Source of the DNA: Zoroaster sp. YZ-2022
Lineage: Eukaryota; Echinodermata; Asteroidea; Forcipulatida; Zoroasteridae
Direction: 5' to 3'
NCBI GenBank assembly: GCA_029582265.1
Contig: CM055816.1
Location: forward strand, 20,207,843 to 20,271,842
Length of the DNA: 64,000 bases
Shown here in pieces: positions 45,783-58,080 of the stretch. The first letter of the stretch is position 1. Every line of letters starts with the position of its first letter. A model generated the notes under the pieces. That model was given only the letters and a program-made list of their open reading frames with translations, was not told where the DNA came from and searched no databases. The position numbers were made by a program, and so were the translations under genes.

Positions 45783-46768
45783 AAGTCACACACGCTGATT
45801 TTGTGCTATGACCGGATAAAATAAAATGGGGGTGAAAATTTAGTGAATTTTGTATTTGCAGTTTTGGGTGGATTTGGTGACAATCGCTTATCTTTCACCC
45901 CGTTATTTTTTATTTTTTTGGCCAGAACAAAAATCGATCACTTGGTAAAATCCTGCAATTCCTCTCATAAACCATGAAAACAACAAAAAATGCTCAATTT
46001 TAAAATGTGTTTTCCTTTAGCTGAACAAAACCACCCGTACTAAAATTAACATATAACAATAATTTTGGTGCCAAATTAAAGCTAAACGTTGTCCTCTTTC
46101 CATCTATACCAAAAACTCTATTTCAACAAAATATGACTTGTTTATGGTTTTGTGAGAGTAGGTCACAAATGTGGAAGTGTAAAACAGAAGTCAAAACAAA
46201 TAAAAGTTCTTTAATGTGCACCAAAATCTGTGGTGTGATTTGCGTTTTATTCATGCAGTGTTTATTTCTTAGCACAAAACACAAGTATTACAATTTAGAC
46301 ACAATTATGACTAAGTCACCAAGCCTTTTTTGGCACTCTTTTGCTAGGAATAACCTAACTTAGTAATTTAGTGATAAATAAGACTTCAGGCTATGCATAG
46401 TGGAATGAGATACGATAAAGTTTGCGGTGGCACCATGTGACTGTAATATCTTTCACAAGTTGTGTAGGTTCTTAAAAGAACACCTTGGTTGGAAACCAAA
46501 TGGTTCTTTTAAGAACCTACAAAACTCAAGAAAGAGATAATAGTCGCATGGTGCCACTATGAACACATTTCGTAATTTTTTTTGTGGGGAGGGGGTTTAG
46601 CACAAACAATATTTGTCTGAACTTCAATGAGTCAAGTATGTAAAAATAATGAATAATAATTATCACAGAACAATGCACTATGAATACAGTAGCTAAATCA
46701 GCTATTTATTAACCCTTTTCAGTTCCAGCCATTTCTGTACGGCGGTACCCCTCCTTACCGCAGCATGC
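45783..46768 (+). repeat. Dispersed repeat, copy 2, interrupted
   Basis: Matches 38213-38760 in two blocks (45783-46095 and 46598-46768). The ~500 bp in between includes the hairpin at 46428-46557. The piggyBac element begins directly after its end. Confidence 0.7.
46428..46557. repeat. 130-nt imperfect hairpin
   Basis: The arms GTGGCACCATG..TAGGTTCTTAAAAGAAC and GTTCTTTTAAGAACCTA..CATGGTGCCAC pair around a ~21-nt loop. The inner 17 bp are perfectly complementary. It could be a small MITE or a foldback RNA precursor. Confidence 0.65.
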
Positions 46769-47419
46769 GCTATTAACCCTTTCATTACCAGCCAGTTATG
46801 TAAGAGAGTACCCTTCTTTACCACAGCAATTAGGAGCCCAATGTCACTTCAGCACAGTGGGTTTTTCACAATTTCATTGAAGTGCGCCCTCACTCTGCAG
46901 TAATAGACACTTTTTTTTACATGTGTACTGTACATACCAAATGCTCAGATATATTTGTATGTTAAACTGATGGTAAAAATGAGTATACAAAGGGAGGAAC
47001 ATATTGTGCAGATTTTTTAAGTGTAAAAGCAAAAAAATATTTAGATCATTATTTACACTGAAGAAAAGTAATACAAATGGGTGATATTTCATGCAAATAC
47101 GGTACATGTATAAGATTTCTTTTCCATGTGAAAAACAATAACTTGGATGAGATTTTTGGGGATTTTTGTTTTTGGTTTTCTACTTGGAAATGAACCATTT
47201 ACTTGTATTCAGTGTACATACATCACAATCCATGCTAACACCCCACCCCACCCCTCATTCAATGTTGGTTTGGACTGCAATCTGCGGCTTGTCTGACCTT
47301 TCCCAACGTTGAATTGGGGGGGGGGGGTTGAAGGCAAATAGTACAGATTTACAATCAAGTGATGTGGTATTTCTCAAAGCAAGGAACTATGCATATAGGT
47401 TGTGTACATTGTTTACAGT

Positions 47420-49966
47420 TCATCTTTGTTTTCGCCTGCCTAATTTGCGGTTACTGCAAACAATGCAGTCGCGTTTCTTTCCATTGGGGTTTTTGCCAGG
47501 ATAGTGCTGTTGCCCTGTCAACTCGATAGGAATATGGTATCTCAACTGACTTGTTGCGTTACGTTCCCAACCCAACAGCAAGCCCTGTACAATCCCTATA
47601 CGAAAATCAAGGTTACTGACATTTTTGTTCCCTGCTGTGCTGGTGAATATTACTCTGCTATTGACAATACAGATATTCATCATGTGGAAAAAAAACTCTT
47701 TTCCACCATTTCAAGCTTCTGAGTGTCGTGGCCGAGCGGTCTAGCGCACCGAACTCAAGTTATGGTGTTGCCAGCAGCAGGGTGTGGGTTCGAGACCCGG
47801 TCGTGACACTTGTGTCCTTGAGCAAGGTACTTAACCATAATTGCTTCGTCCTTCGGATGGGACGTAAAGCCGTAGGTCCCGTGTGTTGTGTAATGCACGT
47901 CAAAGAATGCGCCTTGAGCACCACTTAGTTGGTGGATACGTGCGCTATATAATTCCATACATTATTATTATTATTATTATTATTATTCTGTGTGTATGAT
48001 TGTAGTACAGCAAACATTGGTCGGCAAGATCAGTTCCACCCATGTTTTTGTTGTAATCTTCAATACAATTGGGCTTCATAACATCACGAAATGCACTTGT
48101 GCTCTTATTACACTGAATTTGATTTTTGGACAAATCAGTGTTGCCTACATTAGTTAAAAGTGTTACAGATTGTTTGTCTTGCCAAACGTTACACAATTGC
48201 CCACCTTTCACCAAAAAAATGGGTCATCTCCTTTCTTCATTTTATGGTTTTGGGGGTTTGCGGCCTGGGGTATTCCCTGTGTAATGTAACGAACAGTTCC
48301 ACAACATCTGAATCCTAGTTTAGCAAGTTTAGCTAAAAGAGCTGGGCTACTATAGTAATTATCACAATATATTACGTGTCCCTTATTCTCAAGTCCATGG
48401 ACCAGATCAATGACGACTTTTCCTGCAACTGTTGGGTTTGGTGGATGGCAGTGGTTGGCTCCTGTGTACAGTTTCCAAGCACACGTGTATCCTGTTTTGG
48501 ACTCGTTCAGGGAGAATGCTTTAATACCCCGTTTGATAGGATTTTTAGGCATGTACTGAACAAAACTTAAGCGTCCCTTGAATTTCAACATACTCTCGTC
48601 TGGAGACAAATTCTGCGCAGGGTTATACAGGTTGAGAAACTTCGGGACGAGGACTTCTATCAAGGGCCGAACTTTGGAAAGTTTGTCCCGTTTAGCCAAG
48701 GCTCTACGAGGAATTTGGTTATTTGAGATGTGGAGAAACCGAAGAATTGAACTGAACCGATTACGGGACATGATCGACGGATAGAATGGGATGTGAATAA
48801 CTTCAGATGTCGACCAGTACATTTTGTATCGAGAGGATTTGTTTATGCCCATAGCAATGAGAAGTGCCACAAATGCCATCATTTCTGGAATGTTGGTTGG
48901 GTGCCAGGAGAATTGTTGATCAGGATTTGAGTCTATTGTTTGCTGCGCATAGCGATTAGTCTCGTCGACGAGCATATCCCACACGAGTTGACACAAAAAT
49001 ACAGCTTGAAGATCTCCACTGCCGACAGTGTGGCAAAGTCGCCGGTGGGGACAGGATTTCCAGTGAACTGCACAGTTCCCACACACTTAATGGTCTCATC
49101 GTTCCCCTTGATCTCGGCCGGCTGTCACCTTGGTAGGTAGGCTGCAAAGGAGGATTTAATAATCTCGGTCCTTTGTAAATACAATATCTCAATGCTACTT
49201 TGCTGCATGTGCACAGGCCACAGGGGGTCATGCGCACAATGAATATTGTGCTGAGAAAAGAAGTATGGCGGCTTCCATCCACTCTCCAAAACTCGTTGTC
49301 GATAAATTTTCGTTTTAATGTGGGATTGTGAATGTGAATTCCCCCAACTTCTTGCATAATACGACTTATAAGGGCCTTTCGAATACGAGGCTATTCTTTT
49401 GGAAGCTTGAGACTAAGAGTACGAGTAAGAGTGCATTTTCGGCTTGTTGACGCTAAACAGCACGACCGGCTATGGGTGGATGTTAAAATTTCTATGCTAA
49501 ATCTATACATCAACTTGCTGTTTCAATGAATACAAACATTACCCCAACAAACTACTAAAAATGGTACATTTTCACTTGACTTTGTTGACCCAGTCCAGGG
49601 GGTGGGATTTGGTCAATCCTATTAAAGGGATCCAATTTCTAAATTTACATTCCTCAACTCCAATAGTTGTACCCCCTTGAGCACATAAAAAAATTGCATC
49701 CAATATTTACGATATAGCCTAGGAAAATAAGTGAAATACATTAATTTGCATTGGGCCAGGAAGAGTAACGTTAACTGTTAGTGTTACTACTACTAGTGTT
49801 AGTTATTCATTTTACTGTGATTTAGGCCTACCTCTTGAAGAACGAATTCCGCTGGAAGTTTTAGTTCTAATGTGCTGTAGTCATCCGTTACTTCGTCATC
49901 TGATTCTGAGCCACTGTCTGCCAAAATCTCAGCCAAAATGCCATCATTTATGTCCGTTTCCATCAT
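47420..49966 (-). pseudogene. piggyBac (PGBD-type) transposase, split by a SINE
   Basis: A first exon at 49966-49832 (MMETDINDGILAEILADSGS, acidic) ends in a GTAGGC splice donor. The main body follows from about 49100. It has a frame break near 49000, then NRYAQQTID, the first catalytic region around LSPDESMLKFKGR, and IKAFSLNESKTGY. The VIYCDNYYSS block holds another Asp of the DDD triad. The reading passes into 48208-47990 (NKNMGGTDLADQ, the last Asp) and is cut by a SINE at 47723-47988. It then resumes at LKWW (about 47705) and ends with a Cys-rich CIVCSN block. The enzyme would excise and insert the element at TTAA. This copy is inactive. Confidence 0.85.
47723..47988 (+). mobile_element. 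tRNA-derived SINE (short form) inside the piggyBac transposase
   Basis: The head GTGGCCGAGCGGTCTAG (A box) and GGTTCGAGACC (B box) form a tRNA-like promoter. The body contains CCTTCGGATGGGACGTAAAG. The tail GCGCCTTGAGCACCAC..GGTGGATACGTGCGC is followed by ATT repeats. The tail resembles the 3' end of the L2-like LINE at 23935-23996. Confidence 0.88.
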
Positions 49967-50249
49967 GATTGCAACTAAAAAGTGACCGTTGTGGAAAGCG
50001 AGTGGACGCTAGCACCGGTAAAACCGCAAAAAGTGATGCGCTTTTCTTTTCATGAACTTGTATACGCTTCATTCCTATCAATAGAGGGCGCCAACCAAAA
50101 AAACCACTCAAGCATTTTCAGGTGGTGAATTAAGTAGCCGTGGTCGTCAAGGGCATGCCGATTCCCGGCACCTTTTAGAGCCCACGGGATCGAAGCGTAT
50201 CACAACAAAGGCTCTTTTTAGAGCCCGTGGGATCGAAAGGGTTAAAACG

Positions 50250-51900
50250 ACACCAATTGTAATCCAGACTACCAGATTATAATCTGTGCTTGTTAATAGC
50301 AAGATGAAATTGATCCTGTTGAGACGTTATCTACTGACACAAATTTGGAGTATCGGGTGCAAAAATAAATTTTTGACTCGGATTTCTGTTTTTCTTATTT
50401 ATTTATTTTATTTTTTATTTTTTATAGATTAGTCACTGATCTTAGATAAGATTAGATTAGTGACTGGGCCTAAGAAATGAGTGAGTGAGGCTACCGCAGT
50501 GACACATTGCTACTCACATACAATATGAACACAGCAGGAATGCAGACTGAATGAATTAAAGGCTGAATTTAATGCTTGGTGTATGCAGAAATACAAGGGA
50601 AATATAATATGAAGAAAAATAATTATGAAGAAAAAAATATTGCCCCAAAGCGAAATATTTGACCCCATTTTTACCCTTAAGGGCAGGTAAAGGGTTGTGA
50701 TTTCATTCATGTTTTCTCCCATGCTGAAATGTTAGGTCTATATCCACTCTGTTCGCAAAGTGTTGCGGGCGACCCGTCAGCATTTGTATAATAAAAATGA
50801 ATGTTTGACTTTATTTTCCTAAAAAAATAATCCTCCACGACCGTGATTTACTATATATTATATAGAAAGGCTTTGCTTCTGAGCAAACAAAATTAAAAAA
50901 TTCCATGCTAGTCGAACTTATCGGTGAATTAATTATTGAAGAACCTTTTTTAAATCAGATTTATCTGCCAATTTCAAAGTCATTGACACTTCGTCAAGCT
51001 GCAGAAAGAACAGCGACCTGCCCCACGCACAAACGGCAGCTGTCGCCATATTCGCATATTGATGATATCGCTGATTTGCATGCGTTATTGTGCCATTAGC
51101 CTATTATACTGGTTACCAGGGAAGTTATTGTCTACGTTATCTCAGTTGAGTTGTATAATTAAACCATTTAAAACCCTCCGACGAGTGTGACCTCCACATC
51201 AATGTGGCAGAAGTTATTTATTTCATTGTTTTTCCCAGAAAAAAAAGCCACACATGCCTGGGAGTCATTGATATCCTAAAGGAGACCATTCCACATATCT
51301 TAGAAGGGGTGTCAGTTCCCAGAGCTGTGTAGTTTTTTTTTCCTGGGCCGGAAAAGAAATTGCTGCCATATGTATGTGCACAAAACCAACCATCCATTGT
51401 GTACACATAAAGACCTACCCAGATCTAACCCTCTGATAAGTGGAACCATCTGTTTGGCATCTGGATGTGTTCTTTGATGTCTTGCGGCGTGCCAGTGCCT
51501 GGCATAACCCATCCAACCCCCCCAGACAGAGTGTCTGCATTCTGTTACACCATGGTTACACACTGGAGAGATATGGCTGAGAGATATGCTGCATAAGTAT
51601 ATGGCTGTTTGGTGTTTGCCAGGTCATACAGGAGAGAGCCACACTACACAGCCGTCGTGTGTCATCTGGGGTTGTAAATAATACTAGACCATAGCAGGGC
51701 ATGTGTGGAAGTCATTTGGATGTAACAAATTAATTGGGAATGTATAGATAATACTTTTAATATCATTAATAGGGGTGCCACAGCAAAGTGGCTAGGTACC
51801 ACGTTCGAATAAAGTGGTAGGTACCTCCCTCGTCGGAGTGTTAAAGATATATCACCCGTGTGTGTCTCGAGAGACCTAACAAATAAAATTTAAAAAGCGA
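50250..51900. other. Non-coding, no gene recognised
   Basis: AT-rich, with small ORFs on both strands lacking known motifs. A 3' LINE remnant begins near its right end. Confidence 0.4.
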
Positions 51901-52368
51901 ACAAATTTTTTAAGATAATATCATATTAAAATGGCAAGGTCCAATGCTGCTCATCATTCTCTCAATAGATTTCCAAGATTATGGAAAGTGCTACCAGCAG
52001 ATGTTAAAGACACAGTTATTTATGGTTTATCTTTATTTATTAATTCACTTAGAAAACATTTATTAGTCCCTGGCCTAGGAGATGCCCTAACTCAAACTGT
52101 GTAGTAGTAACTTTTAATATTTGTTATTTTAGTATTGTTTTTATATCTCAAAGTGTACCTTTGTGTGATTCAATATTTGTTTACTTCCTAAGTGGTAGCA
52201 TCAGGCGATCAACTCGATAGTAATTTAGTTTACTTTTTTGTAATCCTATAGGGGTGCTACCTTTGTTTCTGTTTCTGTTCATTTAATGTAAATTTGTGTT
52301 TATTTGTTTTTCTACCTGTGAAATCAATAAATAAAATGAAATGAACTTAAACAAACAAACAAACAGAA
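51900..52368 (+). mobile_element. 3' remnant of a non-LTR retrotransposon
   Basis: A short reading near 51940-52105 includes NRFPRLWKVLPADVKDT and FINSLRKHLL, the pattern at the C-terminus of LINE reverse transcriptase ORFs. About 220 bp of 3' UTR follows, then AATAAATAAAATGAAATGAA and an AAAC repeat tail ending at 52367. The rest of the element is missing. Confidence 0.65.
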
Positions 52369-52369
52369 T

Positions 52370-53355
52370 TTTATGATTTTGACTGACGGCCGCGCTGGCC
52401 AATTGGAAGACTGCCCAAAACAGAGGGCCAGCATTTTATTAATTTGAGTTTTTATTTTACTGGTACTAATCCTTGACAGGATTTTGTTCAATGTCTCAAA
52501 TGAAAGTTTATAACTTCCTTAACCACAGAATAATTGCAATTCAACATTTAAATCTATTTTTTTTACCGTGAAATTGTTCCATACACGGGCGATATATATT
52601 TACACTGTCAGTCATTGTCCACGGTCTGTCCTCTTTGTCTGTCTTTGAGTTAGGGCGTTACCCAAGTGATACACGTGTATATATGGAGCGGTACATTTCC
52701 AACCGAACGGACTTCCTCTTCATGCCGGGAACACCCGCACTACTGCAAGTGATTGCTGGATGCCGATGGCCCCCATATATTGGTTATTAGTAATTCCACC
52801 ACAATGATAATATTAAACCATTGCTTGAGATCCTAAAAAAATAATTGAATAGTACCACTTTAAGGAAAATCCAAATAACTTAAAGTTCGAATTTATGAAA
52901 GACTAATTCTCATTTTCACTATTTTCTCATTAAGGCCAAGAAAGTCTCCGGTTTCTGGTCTCCATGCGCGTCCGTGCTATGAAACAAATGTCCAATTGCA
53001 GCCAAAATTGCTGGATCGATTGAAATTCTGCCGTGCTGTGCTTTAAACGACTTTTTCACATAGGGGTATGAACGTTTGCCTGATTTGTGAGGCCTCTCTT
53101 AGCTACCATACTTTGTATATGGGAAATTTGGTCCCTGCGTAAGCAATGTATCACGTATTTCCCTGACTTTTTTTTGCCTAAAAACTCCACAAGATGGTTA
53201 TTTAAAGTGTATCGTGAATCAAAGAGAGTACTCGCAACAGTACAATTTCTACCTTCTTATTATAGAAATATTGTTTAATGAGTGCCTTGTTCATGCTGAG
53301 TTCCCCCTTCCCCTTCCTCTCTTTTGTTTGTTCGTCTGTCTGTTTATCAGTGAAG
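52370..53355. other. Non-coding, no gene recognised
   Basis: No domain, repeat family or transposon end could be supported. Confidence 0.35.
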
Positions 53356-53359
53356 TTCT

Positions 53360-53594
53360 CAGTGGCGTAGCCCTAATTTTTAGGTTTGGAGGTTTGAGTC
53401 TTTTTCGGGGATAAATCTCCTTGTTTTTTTTTAAGTACACCATTGGTGTTAATATTGGTAATTCGCCAAATATAAACACCGTGAAATAATATTTTGGTAT
53501 CTCTGGTGTTAGTTTGACACTCCCGTTTTTGACGGGTACCGACAAAACCTCTGGGGTAGACCACCGACACAGTCACAAATTGGCTACGCTACTG
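53360..53594. mobile_element. 235-bp hAT-like MITE
   Basis: Ends CAGTGGCGTAGCC and GGCTACGCTACTG are inverted, a typical hAT start. I could not find a convincing 8-bp duplication, so the boundaries are less sure. An ORF through it is incidental. Confidence 0.55.
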
Positions 53595-53757
53595 CTGTTC
53601 ATTTTTACAAATTCAATGTATTTTCCACTTGTTTATGACCCAACGTCTGCTTCTTAGCCAATACCCTTTTCCATACCAGAGAATAAGCGAAATAATATGT
53701 CAATAACAATAATATGTCAGTATGATCGGTTATGCAATCAACATATTTAACCATTAA

Positions 53758-53974
53758 AGGGGCAGTATCGTCACGATCAGCAGGGCATGGAATTGAAGTG
53801 CTAGTTTTAGATTAAGCTCAGTGACTGAATATAATGTCCCACATAATAAGGTTATATTACCGTTGCTGCTGCATAAATGAGCCAGTAATTTGCAGTCACT
53901 GTGTTTATCATAAACTAGAACATCGATTCCATGCCCTGTTGAAAGTCTGATCTGATAGTGACGATGTTGTCCCT
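53758..53974. mobile_element. 217-bp MITE flanked by TTAA (copy 2)
   Basis: Begins AGGGGCAGTATCGTCACGAT after TTAA (53754-53757) and ends GTGACGATGTTGTCCCT before TTAA (53975-53978). It is homologous to 8328-8547 throughout, with shared GTTGCTGCTGCATAAATGAG. Confidence 0.8.
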
Positions 53975-53979
53975 TTAAT

Positions 53980-55690
53980 TAGTTGTGTCTGTCTAAAGCT
54001 GAACTGTTTTATCATTCATTTCTAAAATTTGTTTTGTCTTACGAATACATTTTAGCAAATGCAGACAGATAATCGAAAGATAAGCAGTGCATTTGAACAA
54101 AATTTTATAAAAGTGTACTTTAATACAAAACTGAATTTCATGGACTTAAATTATTTATTTTACTTTATGTAATGTTCACATTTTACCAGAAGTTTTATGA
54201 AACACGGCCCCTTGAAAAACAACCTTGGTTGAATGGGTTACCGTGTATAAATAAGTTTAAATAATAATAAATTATAATAATAATAAATAATGCCAGTTTG
54301 TTTTCAATGTCATGACTAAGAACACCGCCCTCTATTGAATGTGGGATGTTTTGTCACAAACGGTGGTTAATTAATTCTCAAATTTGTTTTCTTAATCATA
54401 AAGCCGTCATGTCTTCCGAAATGACAAAAAGTGATTTTGATAATCTATACATAACAGCAAAAGAAACGTCACCCTTAAAAATATTTATTATTTTCATTTT
54501 ATAATTAATATAATTTGTTTAATGAAGAATATTATGAGTATGGAGTGTAACACGAACACAATGTGGCAAATTTGGTTGACCTCAAAATTTGTCATGCATG
54601 ACGTCAGAGGACGCATAAGCTAAACACGTTCTCAGAGTTATCAAAATTTAGGGGGTGACGTTTCTTTTGCTGTTATGTATATATTATAGTTACAATACAA
54701 ATATATATACTAATTAGTCATAATGAAGTAATCTTTGTGACAAACCATTATGCAATCATCTGAACGTTCGCAGATGTTGATTTCAGCAAAAGGGAAATAA
54801 TATAGAATACATCGATACCATGGCAACTTAGAATGGTTTTATCATAATTATCATTCCTTCATTTTTATATCGGAGGGACATTGAAGAGCGTCGGAGGGTG
54901 ACCTTCAGAGGAGCTACTTCAAGATGTCTGTTTGGAAGTAGGAGATACATCAAATCAGTTACATAACAATTGAGGGTAGGGGTTGGGGATATCTGCTGTC
55001 CTACTCAAAACATCTCCCCTGCTGAAGTGTTAAAATACCGAAGTGTTAAAATAACACCAGTGGTGTAAGCTTCATTCTTCCATGGTGTGCATATTGGGTG
55101 TGTTGCATAATATGAACCCCATTGGTATACAGTTTTGCAAAATAGGTTCCCCACCGATGACGGGTCAAAGGGTGCCTAATATTTGCAATAAACAATAAAC
55201 AAAAAGGTCCTTGTGGTAGGAGAAAGCTGGACCATTGTGTACCAATTAGGAGTCTTTATTCTATATACTACGCTCGGTATACGGCAGAGAGCCACCCCCA
55301 AATGTCCCTATACACTAACACGCTGTTGTATTGTTTAACGGACCTCCCCCCCCCCCCCGAAATCCTCTTAAGGATTCCTAAGATTCCTGGAACACAATAA
55401 AGACACAATGGGAGGGAGTGCACTCGGCCGCATATCAAGCATCATTATGTTATCCTATCAAGGATACAGACAGGCTCTGGGCATACCATTCAAGGGATTT
55501 CATTAGCTAAGTTGTGCCAAAGATCTGACGTCACGCTTTGATGGACGAATGTAACCCAACTATGCGCGCCTGTACTTCCGCCATTCAAATATCGCAGGAG
55601 ATATTGCGCGTGGCTGGGCGGCCGATATTTGGCGTTACTAAAAGCCTCGAAGCGTGATGTAAGATTTTCAGGCTAGAGCGAATGCTGCAT
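53980..55690. other. Non-coding, probably intronic or 3' to the LDL-receptor-like exon
   Basis: No further exon of the minus-strand gene could be recognised here. It contains C runs near 55350 and AT-rich segments. Confidence 0.35.
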
Positions 55691-55698
55691 ATCCTTAC

Positions 55699-55937
55699 CT
55701 TCACAGTCTTCCTCATCGTTCCCTAAGAGGCAGTCGGCGTTCCATCGCATCTACTCTCCAATGGAATACATTCATGATCGGAACACTGCCATTCCTGTGA
55801 AGTGCACTCATTTTCGCTATCCAACAAATGTTCAGAGATGAGCAAACTCATTAGATCGACAGGTTTGCTCTTAAATTCCGTGATCGGTCTGTGGCCAACG
55901 GTAACTGGTATTTCATCACCGAGATCACACAAATGTC
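55699..55937 (-). CDS. Exon 2 of a secreted LDL-receptor class A domain protein
   Basis: Bounded by a TTTTTCTAG acceptor (55939-55938) and a GTAAGG donor directly after 55699. The first part reads GHLCDLGDEIPVTVGHRPIT. An LDL-receptor class A repeat follows, with ENECTSQEWQC, HECIPLESRCDG and, one base out of frame, ADCLLGNDEEDC. The exon is 239 nt and would be a 240-nt phase 1-1 exon with one more base near the CDG codons, so either it carries a 1-nt deletion or the assembly has an error. LDLa repeats bind Ca2+ and ligands in extracellular proteins. The downstream exons are not visible. The gene identity is unknown. Confidence 0.75.
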
Positions 55938-56232
55938 CTAGAAAAAGAAACAAATATATACGACATTTCATTGACTTGGAGAAGAGAAGTTAAATATTTC
56001 ATCCTCATGTTGATAGAATGTTATTCTGTGTTTAGATGTTTTGTGTTATTTATTTTCATACGCCTTCGCTGTATGGGTTGTTCAATACTTGGAAGAGGAA
56101 GACAAACATTCTTTTGAATAGATGTTATTCAGGAAGATCTACCGTTTTCAATAGTTGTAGTTTAGCAACACTGATGCCTGATATTCATTGAGCATTTACT
56201 AAAAAAATGTCTGCCTCTGCAGCTTGAGCTGT

Positions 56233-56588
56233 GTAATAATAATAATAATGTATAGATTTATATAGCGCACGTATCCACCAACTAAGTGGCGCTCAAGGCG
56301 CATTATATTATTATCCCTGCTCATAAGGCTCATAAGGTTCATAAATCATTCCTGAAACCATCTCAGCTCCCTGGGGAGTATACAGCTCAATTGCTGCCAT
56401 TTCTAGCGCATAGAGAGCAAACCATCTCTGCCTTCACAGGTACCCATTTAACCCCTGGGTGGAGAGAAGCAATTATGGTTAAGTGTCTTGCTCAAGGACA
56501 CAGGTGTCACGGCTGGGGCTCGAACCCACACTCTGCTGCTGGCAACACCAGAACTTGAGTTCAGTGCGCTAGACCGCTCGGCCTCAAC
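56233..56588 (-). mobile_element. tRNA-derived SINE (long form)
   Basis: Minus orientation. It has the same A and B boxes as the SINE at 47723 (GACCGCTCGGCC and GGGGCTCGAACCC read on the plus strand) but a longer body (CAGCTCCCTGGGGAGTATAC). The 3' tail is GCGCTCAAGGCGC, then a TAA/ATT repeat. It lies in the first intron of the LDL-receptor-like gene. Confidence 0.85.
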
Positions 56589-56766
56589 AATCTACTTTAC
56601 GTGCATTATACAACACACGGGACCTACGGCTTTACGTCCCATCCGAAGGACGAAGCAATTATGGTTAAGTACCTTGCTCAAGGATACAAGTGTCACGACC
56701 GGGGCTCGAACCCACACCCTGCTGCTGGCAACACCAGAACTTGAGTTCGGTGCGCTAGACCGCTAG
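56589..56766 (-). mobile_element. tRNA-derived SINE (short form), 3' truncated
   Basis: Minus orientation, adjoining the previous SINE. It has the CTTTACGTCCCATCCGAAGG body of the short form and a complete tRNA-like head ending near 56766, but lacks the L2-like tail. Confidence 0.8.
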
Positions 56767-57589
56767 TGCAGTATATGGTTACCAGTCGCGTGTATGACAA
56801 TCCACAGAATAAAAATATAGGTTTTCCCGGCTAATTTCAACAATTTTTGTTCATTTTCGTTAAACACCATTCAAATCCACACCGTTTGAATGATCCCATT
56901 AAATCAGGGTATCTGTTGCTAAATTGTTGCGTTCAAATTAATTTCCAAGCAATCATTATTTCTTTCATGTTATTCACAACTGCCTTTAGTTAGTTCTGGT
57001 TCATTTCTATTTCGGCATTCAGGACTTCAATTAGTGATTTCCAATTTTTAGGACGGGTGGTGGCGGTATTGGAAATAACCCCCATAATTATCACGCCTCC
57101 CCATTAATAAAAAATATATATATAATACTAACAATAATACAATTAAACCTAAGATAATCACATAGATTATTACGTGACCTTTGTATTTATTTTCTTAAAA
57201 TCTTCTTAAAATTGTATTCATACCCATACCCCTGGTAATGGGGTATGGGTAAAACAAGAGAAAACGAACAGAAAAATGGTACATATAATGTTGTTTTAAA
57301 TAGTGTATGGGGAGGGTTGGAGATAGCAAACTGAATATAATTGGGACCCCCCTGCCCCCCCCCCCCCCGGTTGAACAACTTTAGAGCTCGTCCATTTTTT
57401 GGGGGAAAACGGTATATTAATTGTCTGTTCATATGAGTTCTGTGTCGGTAAATTTACCCCCCAAAAAATGTTCGCGCCCACTCTGAAAATCCTGGCTTCT
57501 GGTGCAGGTTAGGGATCCACGATTAAAAATTTAAGTTTACCCGAGTTCTGTATGAATACAGCGTACAAACGTCTTGTACCACATTATGT

Positions 57590-57946
57590 AATAATAATAA
57601 TAATAATAATAATGTGTGGACTTATATAGCGCACGTATCCACCAACTGAGTGGTGCTCAAGGCGCATTATATTATTACACCTGCTCATAAGGCTCATAAA
57701 TCATTCCTGAAACCATCTCAGCTCCCTGGGGAGTATACAGCTCAATTGTTGCCATTACAGCGCATAGGGCTAATCAACCAACTCTGCCCTCACAGGTACC
57801 CATTTAACCCCTGGGTGGAGAGAAGCAATTATGGTTAAGTGTCTTGCTCAAGGACGCAAGTGTCACTGCCGGGATTCGAACCCACATTCTGCTGCTAACA
57901 CCAGAACTTGAGTCCGGTAAGCTAGACCGCTCGATCACGACACTCC
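57590..57946 (-). mobile_element. tRNA-derived SINE (long form)
   Basis: Minus orientation. It is homologous to 56233-56588 along its length, with an AATAATAATAAT tail at 57590, the GTGGTGCTCAAGGCGC tail region, and a head ending CGATCACGACAC at 57946. Confidence 0.85.
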
Positions 57947-58080
57947 ACTGTACATGTACATAATGTACATAATGAATACATTATGTACATAATGAATTAT
58001 ACGCCAAGCGACGACGCGGCCATTATGCGCTATCAATCGGCTACATAGTTTCACCCTTCTGGCGAACAATTAAGACTTAA

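Larger units (their letters stand above)
46777..50241 (-). mobile_element. piggyBac transposon
   Basis: Ends CCCTTTC (left) and GAAAGGG (right) are bounded by TTAA at 46773-46776 and 50242-50245, the piggyBac target. It encodes a piggyBac-type transposase on the minus strand and is 3465 bp long, including a SINE inserted in the coding region. Confidence 0.85.

Noticed and set aside
47728..47810. tRNA gene suggested by A and B boxes
   Set aside because: The sequence continues into a SINE body with an L2-like tail, and similar heads occur in three other SINE copies. It is not a functional tRNA gene.
50905..51099. Plus-strand ORF LVELIGELIIEEPFLNQIYL
   Set aside because: 64 codons without domain, splice sites or repeat support.
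56286..56766. ORFs with KAHYIIIPAHKAHK and LLLATPELEF repeats
   Set aside because: Translations of SINE copies, seen again at 57650-57838.
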